In this document: piece by piece, positions 30,861-39,277 of the stretch
Layout of the letters: every line of letters starts with the position of its first letter
Numbering within the stretch: the stretch's first letter is position 1
NCBI GenBank assembly: GCA_016185305.1
Contig: JACPNV010000006.1
Span: forward strand, 1-64,000
Source: Actinomycetota bacterium
GTDB taxonomy: Bacteria > Actinomycetota > Acidimicrobiia > Acidimicrobiales > Acidimicrobilacustridaceae
Length of the DNA: 64,000 bases
Reading direction: 5' to 3'
Translations under genes and position numbers: made by a program
Notes under the pieces: model-generated
Database searches by the model: none
The model's input: the letters and a program-made list of their open reading frames with translations, nothing else
What the model was told of the DNA's origin: nothing

Positions 30861-32279
30861 ATGCCTGACCCGACTCGTGATGCGATCGAACATGCGCTCG
30901 CGCGGTTGGTCCAAGAACAAGGTCAATGGATCGCGCGCGATCCCGTCCGGGTGCGGACATTGCTCCAGCACACCTTCGCCAACTCACCCGTCGCGCAGAC
31001 GCGCGAGCTCGAGGCTGCCGTGGCCGCCGTCGAGTACGGCGTGTTCGACGTGCTGTCGACGGCGACCACGGCCGATCAGGTCGACGGCTTCGTGAACCAG
31101 CTCGACACCCAACGGGGTCTGACGACCGACGAGGCCCGTTGGGCCGTGACGAGCTGGGCTCACGCCGCCGGGCTTCCGATCCCCGGCGGCGCGGCCACGG
31201 AGCCCTCGCGGACGACCGCGACCGGAACCGTGCCGATCGAACCCCAAGCCCAAGGCGGCGTTCCGGGCGCGGCGCCGTTCGCGGCCGGTGCAGCCGCCCC
31301 CGCCATGGGGCTCCCACCGCCCGGTCAGCCGCCGGCCGATCCCACCGCGGCCTACCCGCAACAGCCCCAGCAGCCGGGGTACCCGCCGCAGCCCGGGTAC
31401 CCGCAGCCGCCGGCGCCGCCCACCTATCCCCCACCGGCCCAGCCACAGCCTTCGCCGCCTCCGGGCTATCCCTCGCCGGGCGGCCCGCCGCCGGCCCCGC
31501 CAGGGTATGGAGCTGCCGGTGGCTACCCGCCGCCCGGTGCTCCTCCGCCCGGCGCGGCTCCCGGCGGTGGCTCGCCATCGGGCGGTGGCAACAGCTCTCG
31601 CGTCGCGCTGCTGGTCGGCATCGCCATCCTCGCGTTCGTCGTGATCATCGGAGCCATCGCGTTCTTCGCGACTCGAGGTGGAGAACAAGAAGTCGTGTCG
31701 CCACCGACCACCGCAACGGAGAGCACGAAGAAGCCGACGACCACGACCGAAGACGACACGACAACGTCGCGGCGGTCGACGACGACGAAGCGGTCGACGA
31801 CGACCACGAACACCGAACCGACGACCACGACCGAACCTCCGCTCGTGTGGCAGCCGTTCGTCGACCCCAATGGCCGATACAGCGTGGAGTTCCCCGGCAG
31901 CCCGCAGCTCGAGCAGACCTCTACCCAGATCGACGGGCAGAACATCGGCATCTTCTCCTACAAGGTAAACACCAAGGGCATCACCTACGAGCTCGCCGTG
32001 CTCGAGTTGCCGCCGGGCTACTACTTCCCGAATCCACAGAGCACGCTCGAGACCCTGGCCGGCCGGTTCATCAGCAGCGAAGGTGGAAGCATCACCGCCA
32101 GGGATTCGTCAGCCTTCGCGGGTCTGCCCGCCATCTTCCTCGCGGTCAAGAAGGGCGACGTCGAGTCGAACATCTTCGGCCTCATCGCGGGCAACCGCAT
32201 CTACTTCCTCGACGCCGCGGGCAACGACTTCTCCAACGCCGACTTCCCCCGGTTCCGCAACTCCTTCCAGCTTCGCTGA
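30861..32279 (+). CDS. Single-pass membrane protein with proline-rich cytoplasmic and Thr-rich outer linkers
   Basis: 472 residues from ATG 30861, with AGGAGA 4-5 nt upstream. The N-terminal 110 residues are a helical domain (RDAIEHALARLVQEQGQWIARD). A long Pro/Gly/Tyr/Gln-rich region (about 140-240) follows, then a membrane helix (VALLVGIAILAFVVIIGAIAFF), a Thr/Ser/Lys-rich stalk and an outer domain of about 145 residues beginning VDPNGRYSVEFPGSPQLEQT. That outer part resembles small secreted stress or lipid-handling domains, but no family can be named. The layout is like actinobacterial cell-envelope proteins. It follows the c-di-GMP gene by 94 bp and converges on the carotenoid oxygenase. 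Confidence 0.7.
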   Translation: MPDPTRDAIEHALARLVQEQGQWIARDPVRVRTLLQHTFANSPVAQTRELEAAVAAVEYGVFDVLSTATTADQVDGFVNQLDTQRGLTTDEARWAVTSWAHAAGLPIPGGAATEPSRTTATGTVPIEPQAQGGVPGAAPFAAGAAAPAMGLPPPGQPPADPTAAYPQQPQQPGYPPQPGYPQPPAPPTYPPPAQPQPSPPPGYPSPGGPPPAPPGYGAAGGYPPPGAPPPGAAPGGGSPSGGGNSSRVALLVGIAILAFVVIIGAIAFFATRGGEQEVVSPPTTATESTKKPTTTTEDDTTTSRRSTTTKRSTTTTNTEPTTTTEPPLVWQPFVDPNGRYSVEFPGSPQLEQTSTQIDGQNIGIFSYKVNTKGITYELAVLELPPGYYFPNPQSTLETLAGRFISSEGGSITARDSSAFAGLPAIFLAVKKGDVESNIFGLIAGNRIYFLDAAGNDFSNADFPRFRNSFQLR

Positions 32280-32296
32280 GCCGAGTCGTTCCCGAG

Positions 32297-33835
32297 TCAG
32301 GTCGTGCCCGACGAGACCCACCAGCCGTGGAACCCGTAGGGCACGCGACGGGGTAGCTCGACCCGCCCAACCGGCCCCGCTGCCATGTTCATGGCGTCAA
32401 GGACGACGAAGTCGCTCGCATCGCGGGTGCGGTCGTACGCGAACGTGACAACCCACGCGTCGCCCTCGGCCGCACCCCGGGGCACGACGACGGCTTCGCC
32501 GGCGCGGTAGTGCGGGCCCGGGTCCCATCTGTCCATCGCGCCGGTCTGGTGATCGAAGCGGTTGATGCCGGTGAACTCGAAACCAGCAGGGCCGTCGTTC
32601 TCGAACCCCGCGTACCAGCCGTACCGGTGCTTGCGCCCGACGAACCGGCGGTCGATCCCCGGAAGGTCTTGCTGGACGTCGCTCAGCTGCTGATCACGCC
32701 AGGTCACCTGTTGCTCGGCGAGATCGAACGTCCAACGATGGAGCGCGCTGGGCTCGAGGTCGGCGCCGTCTTTGAACGCCGACGGCAGCCGGCACACATC
32801 GACCACGATGGTCTCGCCGTCCCGGTAGGCGTTCGTGCCGTGGAAGACGAAGCACGGGTCGACGTCGACCCAGCGGACGGCCGACGCGGGACCGCCGAGC
32901 GGGATGATCCCGACCTTCGAGCCATAGGACGGATCCCAGCGGTAGGGGAACTTCCCGCTCGCCCCCGACACCGCCGCGATGGCGTCGTCGAGGCTGAACA
33001 CGACGGGCAGCACCCAAAAGATCGCGTCGCGGTCGGTGATCGCAAAGTCATGGATCATGAACGAGCCGTTCAGCGCTATCTCCTCGCTCCGGCGAAGCGT
33101 GCCGTCGCTGGCGGCGACGTGGTAGGTGAGGTACGGCGGGACGAAGCCATACCCGAAGAAGTGCATCTCTCCTGTCACGGGATCGATCTTTGGATGCGCT
33201 GTCATCGCCGTGGTGAGCTTGCCCGCGAAGTCGTACGGCTCGGTCGACAGATCGGCCGGGTCGAGCTTGTAGGGCCAACCGACCTCGCCGGAGGTCAGGA
33301 CCGCCCCCGCGTGCTCGAACACGCTCACGTTGCTCTGGTTGTTCGCTTGCCCGGGAGCACCGCTTCCCAGCATCTCGGCTCGCTGCTGGTACATCGGCGT
33401 CTGGACGAAGCGATTGCGATACCAGCGCGCCTGGCCCTTCTCGATCCGTACGGCATGCACCATCCCGTCACCGAGGAACCAGTGCGGCGATCTACCGGTC
33501 GCGGGATTCGAGCCGTTCCGGAGGAACAGCCCGTCGAGGTCGGCCGGAAGCGTGCCGCGCACTCGCAGGTCGGTCAGCTCGACCTCGTCGGTCACGGGGG
33601 CGAAGTTCCCCTGCAGCCAGTACGGTCTCGCCGCATCGAAGGGCTCGACGCCAGGCGCCGGGACGCTACCGGCCGCCCCCAGCAACGGCCGCGGACTGGT
33701 CGCGCCGGCGCCGGTCGCCGCGGCGTCCGGACGGGCGCAGGCGTTCACCATGGCTGTGGCGCCGGCTCCTCCCATCATGGCCAGCAACATCCTCCGGGAC
33801 AGCAGGTGGTGCGTGAGGGGATGTCGTTTCGCCAT
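32297..33835 (-). CDS. Carotenoid oxygenase-family protein with a Tat-type lipoprotein signal
   Basis: 512 residues from ATG 33835. The signal contains LSRRMLLAMMGGAGATAMVNAC, a twin-arginine motif ending in a lipobox Cys, so export by Tat and lipid anchoring are likely. The beta-propeller's four iron-binding histidines are in MTAHPKIDP, FMIHDFAIT, CFVFHGTNAY and VPYGFHGWW, as in carotenoid and stilbene cleavage oxygenases, and the DGLFLRNGSNP motif is present. The enzyme would cleave a conjugated double bond outside the membrane. A TAACCT hexamer 7 nt before ATG suggests a leaderless message. The tat genes in this window could supply its exporter. Confidence 0.87.
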   Translation of the reverse strand: MAKRHPLTHHLLSRRMLLAMMGGAGATAMVNACARPDAAATGAGATSPRPLLGAAGSVPAPGVEPFDAARPYWLQGNFAPVTDEVELTDLRVRGTLPADLDGLFLRNGSNPATGRSPHWFLGDGMVHAVRIEKGQARWYRNRFVQTPMYQQRAEMLGSGAPGQANNQSNVSVFEHAGAVLTSGEVGWPYKLDPADLSTEPYDFAGKLTTAMTAHPKIDPVTGEMHFFGYGFVPPYLTYHVAASDGTLRRSEEIALNGSFMIHDFAITDRDAIFWVLPVVFSLDDAIAAVSGASGKFPYRWDPSYGSKVGIIPLGGPASAVRWVDVDPCFVFHGTNAYRDGETIVVDVCRLPSAFKDGADLEPSALHRWTFDLAEQQVTWRDQQLSDVQQDLPGIDRRFVGRKHRYGWYAGFENDGPAGFEFTGINRFDHQTGAMDRWDPGPHYRAGEAVVVPRGAAEGDAWVVTFAYDRTRDASDFVVLDAMNMAAGPVGRVELPRRVPYGFHGWWVSSGTT

Positions 33836-33842
33836 GGCGGCG

Positions 33843-33848
33843 AGGTTA
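33843..33848 (-). promoter_or_regulatory. -10 hexamer TAACCT for the carotenoid oxygenase gene
   Basis: On the minus strand TAACCT is followed after 7 nt by ATG 33835: leaderless type. Confidence 0.45.
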
Positions 33849-33928
33849 ACACTGTTTACCACTGAGCCACAGAGTGTCGCACGAGCTGAACGTCGTTCTG
33901 ACCATTCGCCAGGGTTGACCCGAGCCGG

Positions 33929-33934
33929 TAGCGT
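33929..33934 (+). promoter_or_regulatory. -10 hexamer TAGCGT for the gene at 33944
   Basis: TAGCGT ends 9 nt before ATG 33944. No Shine-Dalgarno sequence is seen. Confidence 0.45.
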
Positions 33935-33943
33935 TCTTCTCCT

Positions 33944-35287
33944 ATGTCCCGCCGGCTTGAGGTCGAGTTGACGAGCCAGCGAGACGATGGCACATGGACA
34001 TGGCGCGCCGCCGGAGCCAAGCAGCCAAAGGGAGATCTTGACGGCTCGCTGCTGCCCGGCGAGAGCAAGATCGGTGACGTGCTCCGGGTGGATGCCGATG
34101 TCGCCATCGATGGCATCGTCATCACCGCGGTGCTCCCTCCCGAGAAGGCGCGACGAGAGCCCCAGCGCTTGCAGATCATCGGCCCACCCCGCCGCGAGCA
34201 GGGTGTGACGACCACGCTCGCGCCGAAGGGCGGCCGGGGCGAGCGTCGAGAGCGGGGTGAAGGTGGCGATCGAGACCGCGACGACCGCCGTCGCGGTGCG
34301 GCGCAGAAAGCCCGCGGAGAAGCACGCGAGCGCGGCGGACGTCCGGCTCCTGGTCGCCGTGAGCGCGGCGAGCGGGGCGACGGCCGGCACCGGGAACGCA
34401 GCCCTGGCTCGGAGCGCCCGGTCGACACCAGGCCACGTGCCAAGCGCCTGAAAGCGAGCCGGAAGCATCGAAACGCGGCACTGCGAGCGCTTTCCGAGGA
34501 GCAGCAGCCCCTTGCCGAGCAGGTGTTGCGGGGCGGGGTCCCGGGTGTGCGCCTGACGATCGACCGGCTGAACGAGCTCGCCAAGGCCGAGGGGCGCCCG
34601 CCGGTCGATGCCGAGAAGCTGGTCGTGCTGGCCGAGCGTCTGCTGCCCTACCTGCGCGGTGCCGAATGGCATGACCGGGCCGAAGCCGCACTCGCACAGC
34701 TCGATTCGGTCGACCTCGGCGACTTGCGATCGGTGGTGAACGCCGCCGACACCTGGGCGCGCGACGAGCAGACCCGGGCGCTCGCCCACGATCTTCGGGA
34801 AGGTCTCCCGAAACGGGTGGAACGCGAGCACCACGAGTGGCTGGAGGAGATCACCTCGACGCTGAGCGATGGGCGTGTCGTCCGGGCGCTTCGCCTCAGC
34901 TCTCGGCCCCCGAAGGCCGGCTCGCCCTTGCCGGCAGACGTAGCCGGTCGCCTGGCCGACGCCGCTGCGGCCGGCCTGTCAGCCGACAGCAGTCCCGACC
35001 GGTACGCGACGGTCGTCGACGCCCTGGCGCTGTCGCCCGTGCACAACCAGGTCATCCCCACGGGCCGCCCCGAGCACGCGACCGATCAGCTTCTGTCGAC
35101 GGTCCGGCGCTGCGCCAAGCAACTTCCCCAGATCGCCGCGCTGTTCGGCATCGAGTCGCTTCCGTCTGCGTTACGCTCCGGCCGGCCGGCCCGGCCGGCG
35201 CGGCCGGCACCCACGCCCAGCGCCTCGGCTCCTGTCCCGCCTCCTCCCGCGCTCCCGAAGCCAGCACCACCTGCCGAACGCGACTGA
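33944..35287 (+). CDS. Protein with an N-terminal beta-barrel-like domain and an RG/RE-rich linker
   Basis: 447 residues. Residues 1-75 (RRLEVELTSQRDDGTWTWRA, then GDVLRVDADVAIDGIVITAVLPPE) look like a small beta-barrel. Residues about 95-165 are a highly charged run of Arg/Gly/Glu/Asp (GGRGERRERGEGGDRDRDDR), similar in composition to RGG boxes. Residues 170-400 are helical (LTIDRLNELAKAEGRPPVDAEKL). The C-terminus is Pro/Ala-rich. RNA binding is suggested by barrel plus RG-rich linker but is not demonstrated. I do not recognise the family. It is divergent from the carotenoid oxygenase and converges on a HAD phosphatase. Confidence 0.6.
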   Translation: MSRRLEVELTSQRDDGTWTWRAAGAKQPKGDLDGSLLPGESKIGDVLRVDADVAIDGIVITAVLPPEKARREPQRLQIIGPPRREQGVTTTLAPKGGRGERRERGEGGDRDRDDRRRGAAQKARGEARERGGRPAPGRRERGERGDGRHRERSPGSERPVDTRPRAKRLKASRKHRNAALRALSEEQQPLAEQVLRGGVPGVRLTIDRLNELAKAEGRPPVDAEKLVVLAERLLPYLRGAEWHDRAEAALAQLDSVDLGDLRSVVNAADTWARDEQTRALAHDLREGLPKRVEREHHEWLEEITSTLSDGRVVRALRLSSRPPKAGSPLPADVAGRLADAAAAGLSADSSPDRYATVVDALALSPVHNQVIPTGRPEHATDQLLSTVRRCAKQLPQIAALFGIESLPSALRSGRPARPARPAPTPSASAPVPPPPALPKPAPPAERD

Positions 35288-35304
35288 ACAGCGCAGGCGG
35301 AGCG

Positions 35305-35844
35305 TCAGAGGAGGTCGAGGAGGCCGAGGGGCTCGGCGACGACGAGCTCGCCCGGCTGTGCGATCGCAAGCGCCCGCGGGTTCCAGGCGGCGAGTGCGAA
35401 CATCGTGCCGGCGCTCGATGCGCACTGGCGGTCGTGGTCGGTGTCGCCGACGAACACCGCGTCGGCCGGATCGAGCGCGAGGGCAGCAAGCACCGGACCG
35501 AGCTCCTTGCCGCCATCGAAAGCGTCCGCGAACAGCGCGACATCTGGCTCCCAGCGCAGACGGGCAAGCTCGGCCGCCGCGGTCCGCCGGTCCTTGTTCG
35601 AGCACACGGCCCAGCGATCAAGCCTCATGACCAGATCGTCCACACCCGGATAGGGCTGGGCGGCAGAGTCGTCATAGGCGTCGAGGTACTCGTCGACCGA
35701 GAGGTTCAGCCGAGCACACTCGTCTTCGAGCACGTGGCCGAACGTGATCAGCTCTCTCGGGACTCCCAACATGACGAACGCGTCGAGCAGCGCCGCGTCG
35801 CTGTCGATCAAGGTGCCGTCGAGATCGAAGATGGGGATTCGCAT
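35305..35844 (-). CDS. HAD-superfamily phosphatase
   Basis: 179 residues. HAD motifs: I, IFDLDGTLIDSD; II, AVCSNKD; III/IV, the K of GGKELGP and FVGDTDHDRQCA. The small helical cap between motifs I and II is that of phosphoglycolate phosphatase-like (C1) members. Such enzymes remove phosphate from small metabolites; the substrate is unknown. Start ATG 35844. A 28-bp gap separates it from the upstream small zinc-ribbon gene on the same strand. Confidence 0.83.
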   Translation of the reverse strand: MRIPIFDLDGTLIDSDAALLDAFVMLGVPRELITFGHVLEDECARLNLSVDEYLDAYDDSAAQPYPGVDDLVMRLDRWAVCSNKDRRTAAAELARLRWEPDVALFADAFDGGKELGPVLAALALDPADAVFVGDTDHDRQCASSAGTMFALAAWNPRALAIAQPGELVVAEPLGLLDLL

Positions 35845-35872
35845 GGGGCAACCGCGCGAGCCGGGGCGACGC

Positions 35873-36058
35873 TCAGTCGCGCGTTATCACCGGTGTCCGG
35901 GCTGCCCGTCCCCGGAAGGCACCCGTCTCGAGGTCCTCGTCCCAGCGCGCGCCGCAAGAGCGGCACTCGCACGAATCCAGGTGGGCGGACGCGAGGTAGA
36001 GCCGATCCACTTCGTAGGCGTCACAGAACGGGCAGCGCAGATGCCCTTCGTCGATCAC
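35873..36058 (-). CDS. Small zinc-ribbon protein
   Basis: 61 residues from GTG 36058. The start is set by GGGGAGGG on the minus strand 5 nt upstream; the longer frame to 36124 has no such site. CPFCDAYEVDRLYLASAHLD is followed by CECRSCGARW: a four-cysteine zinc ribbon, ending in a charged tail. No family is recognised. It precedes the HAD gene and the two may share a transcript. Confidence 0.65.
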   Translation of the reverse strand: MIDEGHLRCPFCDAYEVDRLYLASAHLDSCECRSCGARWDEDLETGAFRGRAARTPVITRD

Positions 36059-36228
36059 AGGAACCCTCCCCACCGACTGCCGGCGAATCTTGGATTGCGC
36101 GCCGTCCCGCCCGGCTTCGACCACCGTAGCCGTTGACCGGGTTCGCTCTCACCTGAGCGCGCCGGTAGGGTGCCGCACGTCAAACAACGAACGAGGCGCG
36201 ACGCGCCATCAGCACCCAGGGGGGCACG

Positions 36229-36993
36229 GTGACGGTAGAGCAAGAGGTGCAAGGCAACGTCCTCGTGATGCGGATCGACCGTCCCGAGGCGCGCAACGCC
36301 GTCAACGGCGATGTGGCCCAAGGCATCGAGGCCGGCATCGACCGGCTCGAAGAAGACGACTCGCTCTGGGTCGGCATCCTCACCGGAACGCGTGAGTTCT
36401 TCTGCGCCGGTGCCGACCTCAAGCTGATCAACGCGGGCAAGGCCGGCGAGATGATGACCGCCAAGGGCGGGTTCGCGGGCATCGTGTCGCGCCCCCGAGT
36501 GAAGCCGATCATCACTGCCGTCGAGGGTCCTGCCCTTGCGGGTGGCACGGAGATCACGCTTTCGTGCGATCTCGTCGTCGCCTCCACCGAGTCGCGCTTC
36601 GGCATCCCCGAGGTGAAGCGGTCGTTGGTGGCCGCCGCCGGCGGGCTGTTCCGGCTGCCCCGTCTCCTTCCGCGCAACATCGCGCTCGAGCTCGGACTGA
36701 CCGGCGACCCGATCGACGCGCGGCGCGCGTTCGAGCTGGGGTTGGTGAACCGCCTCGCCGATCCGGGTACGGCGATCGAAGGCGCGCTCATGCTGGCCGA
36801 GCAGATCACGGCGAACGCCCCTCTGGCCGTGCAGAAGACCCGAGCCTTGATGCTCGAGCTCAAAGACGCCGACGACGAGACGGCCTTGCGGCGCTCGAAC
36901 GAGGCGATGATGGAGCTAGCCGGCACGGCCGACTTCGGCGAGGGCCTCACTGCCTTCATAGAGAAGCGGCCCCCGAACTGGTCCGGCAGGTAG
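36229..36993 (+). CDS. Enoyl-CoA hydratase/isomerase (crotonase) family protein
   Basis: 254 residues from GTG 36229, with AGGGGGG 5 nt upstream. Crotonase features: IDRPEARNAVNGDVAQGI, the oxyanion segment FFCAGADLKLINAG, the second oxyanion loop GPALAGGTEITLSCDLVVAS and FGIPEVKRSLVAAAGG, whose Glu corresponds to a catalytic glutamate of hydratases; the other hydratase Glu position is also acidic (GTE). Probable substrate is a fatty or aromatic enoyl-CoA. No other beta-oxidation genes are adjacent. A TAGGGT at 36166-36171 may be its -10. Confidence 0.88.
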   Translation: MTVEQEVQGNVLVMRIDRPEARNAVNGDVAQGIEAGIDRLEEDDSLWVGILTGTREFFCAGADLKLINAGKAGEMMTAKGGFAGIVSRPRVKPIITAVEGPALAGGTEITLSCDLVVASTESRFGIPEVKRSLVAAAGGLFRLPRLLPRNIALELGLTGDPIDARRAFELGLVNRLADPGTAIEGALMLAEQITANAPLAVQKTRALMLELKDADDETALRRSNEAMMELAGTADFGEGLTAFIEKRPPNWSGR

Positions 36994-36997
36994 CTCC

Positions 36998-37046
36998 CCG
37001 CGGCCTGCGCCGCGGCTCGCCCGCGGAGACGGCGGGGTGTGCCGCC
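36998..37046. terminator. Hairpins between convergent crotonase and Nudix genes
   Basis: CCGCGGC and GCCGCGG (36998-37015) pair perfectly around a CTGC loop. GGCGG (37031-37035) pairs with CCGCC (37042-37046). This is a probable two-way terminator. Confidence 0.55.
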
Positions 37047-37072
37047 GCCAGGCGACGACGACGCTCGGCCCC

Positions 37073-37489
37073 TCAGATGATCGTTTCGATGATCGCGTGG
37101 TCGTGGAGGAACTCGGCTAGACCGTCGACGAGGCGTCGTTCGGCGACCTCGTGCAACGGAACCCACCGCACCTCCGCGGCATCGTCGCCGGCCACAGGCT
37201 CGCGACCATCCAGCAGCGTCACCTCGAAGTCGAGGATGACGAAGTGGTGCTCGTCGTCGAGACGCTCGACCCAGCCGACGAGCGCGCCGCAGACGGCGTC
37301 CAGCCCGGTCTCCTCCCGTAGCTCGCGTAGCACCGCCTCGGCCAGCAACTCGCCGCGCTCGACCCGCCCCCCGGGCAGTGACCACAACCCAGCTCCCGGG
37401 CCGTGGCCCCGACGGACCAGCAGCAGCTTCTCGTCGAACACGCAGATCGCTCCCACGCAGATCTCTGGTCGAGGTTCGGTTGTGGTCAC
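37073..37489 (-). CDS. Nudix hydrolase
   Basis: 138 residues. A complete Nudix box is present: [20 protein letters not shown] continuing ETGL, fitting Gx5Ex7REUxEExGU. The N-terminus [29 protein letters not shown] is that of ADP-ribose/8-oxo-dGTP-type enzymes (MutT/YjhB subgroup), which cleave nucleoside diphosphate derivatives. The start GTG 37489 overlaps the stop of the GNAT gene by 4 nt (GTGA), so translation is coupled. Confidence 0.88.
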   Translation of the reverse strand: MTTTEPRPEICVGAICVFDEKLLLVRRGHGPGAGLWSLPGGRVERGELLAEAVLRELREETGLDAVCGALVGWVERLDDEHHFVILDFEVTLLDGREPVAGDDAAEVRWVPLHEVAERRLVDGLAEFLHDHAIIETII

Positions 37490-37980
37490 GACGAGCCGTC
37501 CTCGCGCGACCTCGATGGCAACCCCCGGTGCACCACGATGGCGCGCGCCACGAGGCCGAACGTCTCGAAGAAGTTCTTCGAATCGCGCATGCCCGGCAAC
37601 ACGGTGGCGTCGATGCCGATCGCACCGTTGCCGACGGCGAACGCGACTAGATCATCCATGATCGATTCGCCGACGCCGATGCCCCGAGCCATCGGGTCGA
37701 CGTAGATGTCGTCGATGACTGCGAGAACCTCGCGCGTGTGCATATGCTCGAGCCGGACCACCCCGTAGCCGACGATGACATCGTCGACGGTCCCCACGGC
37801 GACGTGCTGGTCGGGATCGTCGATGGCGGCCGCCAGCGACTCGACGAGCGGCAGCCGACGCCCTTCGCGGGCGAGGTAGACGAGCCCGCCACGCTGGCCG
37901 CAGAGCTCGGCCCCCGCCGCCGTGGCCAGTTCGGCGACCGCGGCGAGATCGGCATGGTGGGCCGGGCGGGCCGACTCCAT
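37486..37980 (-). CDS. GNAT-family N-acetyltransferase
   Basis: 164 residues. The acetyl-CoA site is [26 protein letters not shown] (motif A, R-G-x-G-x-G), with preceding strand [14 protein letters not shown] and a C-terminal [19 protein letters not shown]. The acceptor is unknown. It is translationally coupled with the Nudix gene and lies 6 bp after the preceding gene's stop on the same strand, forming a three-gene operon with 37986-38558. Confidence 0.85.
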   Translation of the reverse strand: MESARPAHHADLAAVAELATAAGAELCGQRGGLVYLAREGRRLPLVESLAAAIDDPDQHVAVGTVDDVIVGYGVVRLEHMHTREVLAVIDDIYVDPMARGIGVGESIMDDLVAFAVGNGAIGIDATVLPGMRDSKNFFETFGLVARAIVVHRGLPSRSREDGSS

Positions 37981-37985
37981 CGTGG

Positions 37986-38558
37986 CTACGACGCCTGCAG
38001 CTGAGCGATCTTGTTCAAGATCGTGCGCCGCGCACGGTTGCCGTTCTCGTACTGGCGAATCGCCTCGAGCTCGGTGGTGGTGAGGCTTTCGAGCCGGGGA
38101 ACGACCTGCGAGGCGGAAAGGCTCTCGTAGTCAGGTATCGCCAGGGTTGCGGGATCGACCCCGGGATCTTGGGACCCTTCGGGCTCGACCGGCACGGGCG
38201 TTGGCACGTCAGCGTCGCCGGGGTCGGGGACCGATGTCAGGGTGGCGGTCGACGCCCTGCCGGAACCGTTCCGGCGCTCGGCTTTGGTGGCGTGCCGTAC
38301 GAGCCCGAGGGCTTGCAGCGTCGAGCGAGTGCTCGGATGGTGCTCGACCACATCCTGCAGTGCACCGGTATCGCGGTGGATGGCATACAGGCCGAGGGCA
38401 CGGACCATCGCGACTTGATCACGACCACGCTTGACGAACCGCGGCAGCAACGAAGGTGCCTCGGCAACGAACCCCACCGGGGCGAACACGAACAGGTCGA
38501 GCGCGTGGTCGATCGGGCTCTTGTGATGCGGCTTGGGCTCTTCCACGCTTCCCCTCAC
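37986..38558 (-). CDS. Conserved helical protein of unknown function
   Basis: 190 residues from GTG 38558; a GTG at 38546 with AGGGGA nearby is a possible start. An N-terminal hydrophobic segment (ALDLFVFAPVGFVAEAPSLLPRFVKRGRDQVAM) could be a reentrant or amphipathic membrane helix. A disordered Pro/Val/Asp linker (about 110-140) leads to a compact C-terminal domain SASQVVPRLESLTTTELEAI with RQYENGNRARRTILNKIAQL. That last domain, binding partner unknown, recurs in actinobacterial proteins with variable N-termini. First gene of the operon with GNAT and Nudix. Confidence 0.65.
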   Translation of the reverse strand: MRGSVEEPKPHHKSPIDHALDLFVFAPVGFVAEAPSLLPRFVKRGRDQVAMVRALGLYAIHRDTGALQDVVEHHPSTRSTLQALGLVRHATKAERRNGSGRASTATLTSVPDPGDADVPTPVPVEPEGSQDPGVDPATLAIPDYESLSASQVVPRLESLTTTELEAIRQYENGNRARRTILNKIAQLQAS

Positions 38559-38638
38559 ATACGTCCGTGACCGAGCGTACCGGTGGCCCTTTCAGGCGCC
38601 AAAGTCGTCAAGGTGCCGGGGGCTGCGCCCCCAGTCGG

Positions 38639-39178
38639 TCATCGCTTCTTGGCGAGCTTCTTGACGACCGCGATGGACGGGCAATCTTCCTCGCCAACCG
38701 GGCACCGCGGGTTGTCGGGCCGGCCGAACTGGGCTGGGTTGACGAGCAGGAAGCATTGCATGCAGGTGAACTCGTTCGCCTTCTTCGGCGCCACGCCTTC
38801 GGCAGTCTCGCCAGAACGCTTGTCGGTGACCTCTTCCTCTTCGTCTTCGTCTTCGTCGTCGGCGGCGGCGATCCGGTCCTTCAAGATGGTGTCGAGGTCG
38901 GCTTCGACGTCGTCGGCGTCGTACTCCTCCTCCTCGACTTCTTCCTCATCCTCTTTTGCCTTCCGGCGGGCACGGTCAGTCGCCGGTGGTGCCGCCACTG
39001 CTGCTACTGCTTCTTCTTCCTCCTCGTTTTCTTCGAAGACCTCGTCATCGCCGCCAACGGCGGTCGCGTCAAGGCTCTCGAGATCTTCCTCGAGCTCTTC
39101 TTCGAGATCATCAGCGTCGATCGTGGCGTCGAGCTCGTCCTCCTCGAAGTCGTCTTCGCTTACGTCGTCGTCTGCCAT
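38639..39178 (-). CDS. Highly acidic protein with a C-terminal zinc ribbon (DUF4193-like)
   Basis: 179 residues from ATG 39178, with AAGGGAA 4 nt upstream. Residues 1-125 are extremely rich in Asp and Glu (for example EENEEEEEAVAAV), interrupted by a short basic patch (RARRKAK). The C-terminus, KKANEFTCMQCFLLVNPAQF, then RCPVGEEDCP, is a zinc ribbon of the type found at the end of actinobacterial DUF4193 proteins (EFTCxxCFLV). Function is unknown; an acidic tail plus ribbon suggests a protein that contacts RNA polymerase or basic partners. A possible -10, TATGAT on the minus strand, is at 39220-39225. Confidence 0.72.
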   Translation of the reverse strand: MADDDVSEDDFEEDELDATIDADDLEEELEEDLESLDATAVGGDDEVFEENEEEEEAVAAVAAPPATDRARRKAKEDEEEVEEEEYDADDVEADLDTILKDRIAAADDEDEDEEEEVTDKRSGETAEGVAPKKANEFTCMQCFLLVNPAQFGRPDNPRCPVGEEDCPSIAVVKKLAKKR

Positions 39179-39277
39179 GGTTCCCTTCAGATGCCCACAG
39201 GAAGCGTTTCCGCGCCGGGATCATAGACATACCGACGAGGCATCGTGTGAATCTCGGGTCGATTTTTCGACCCTCGT

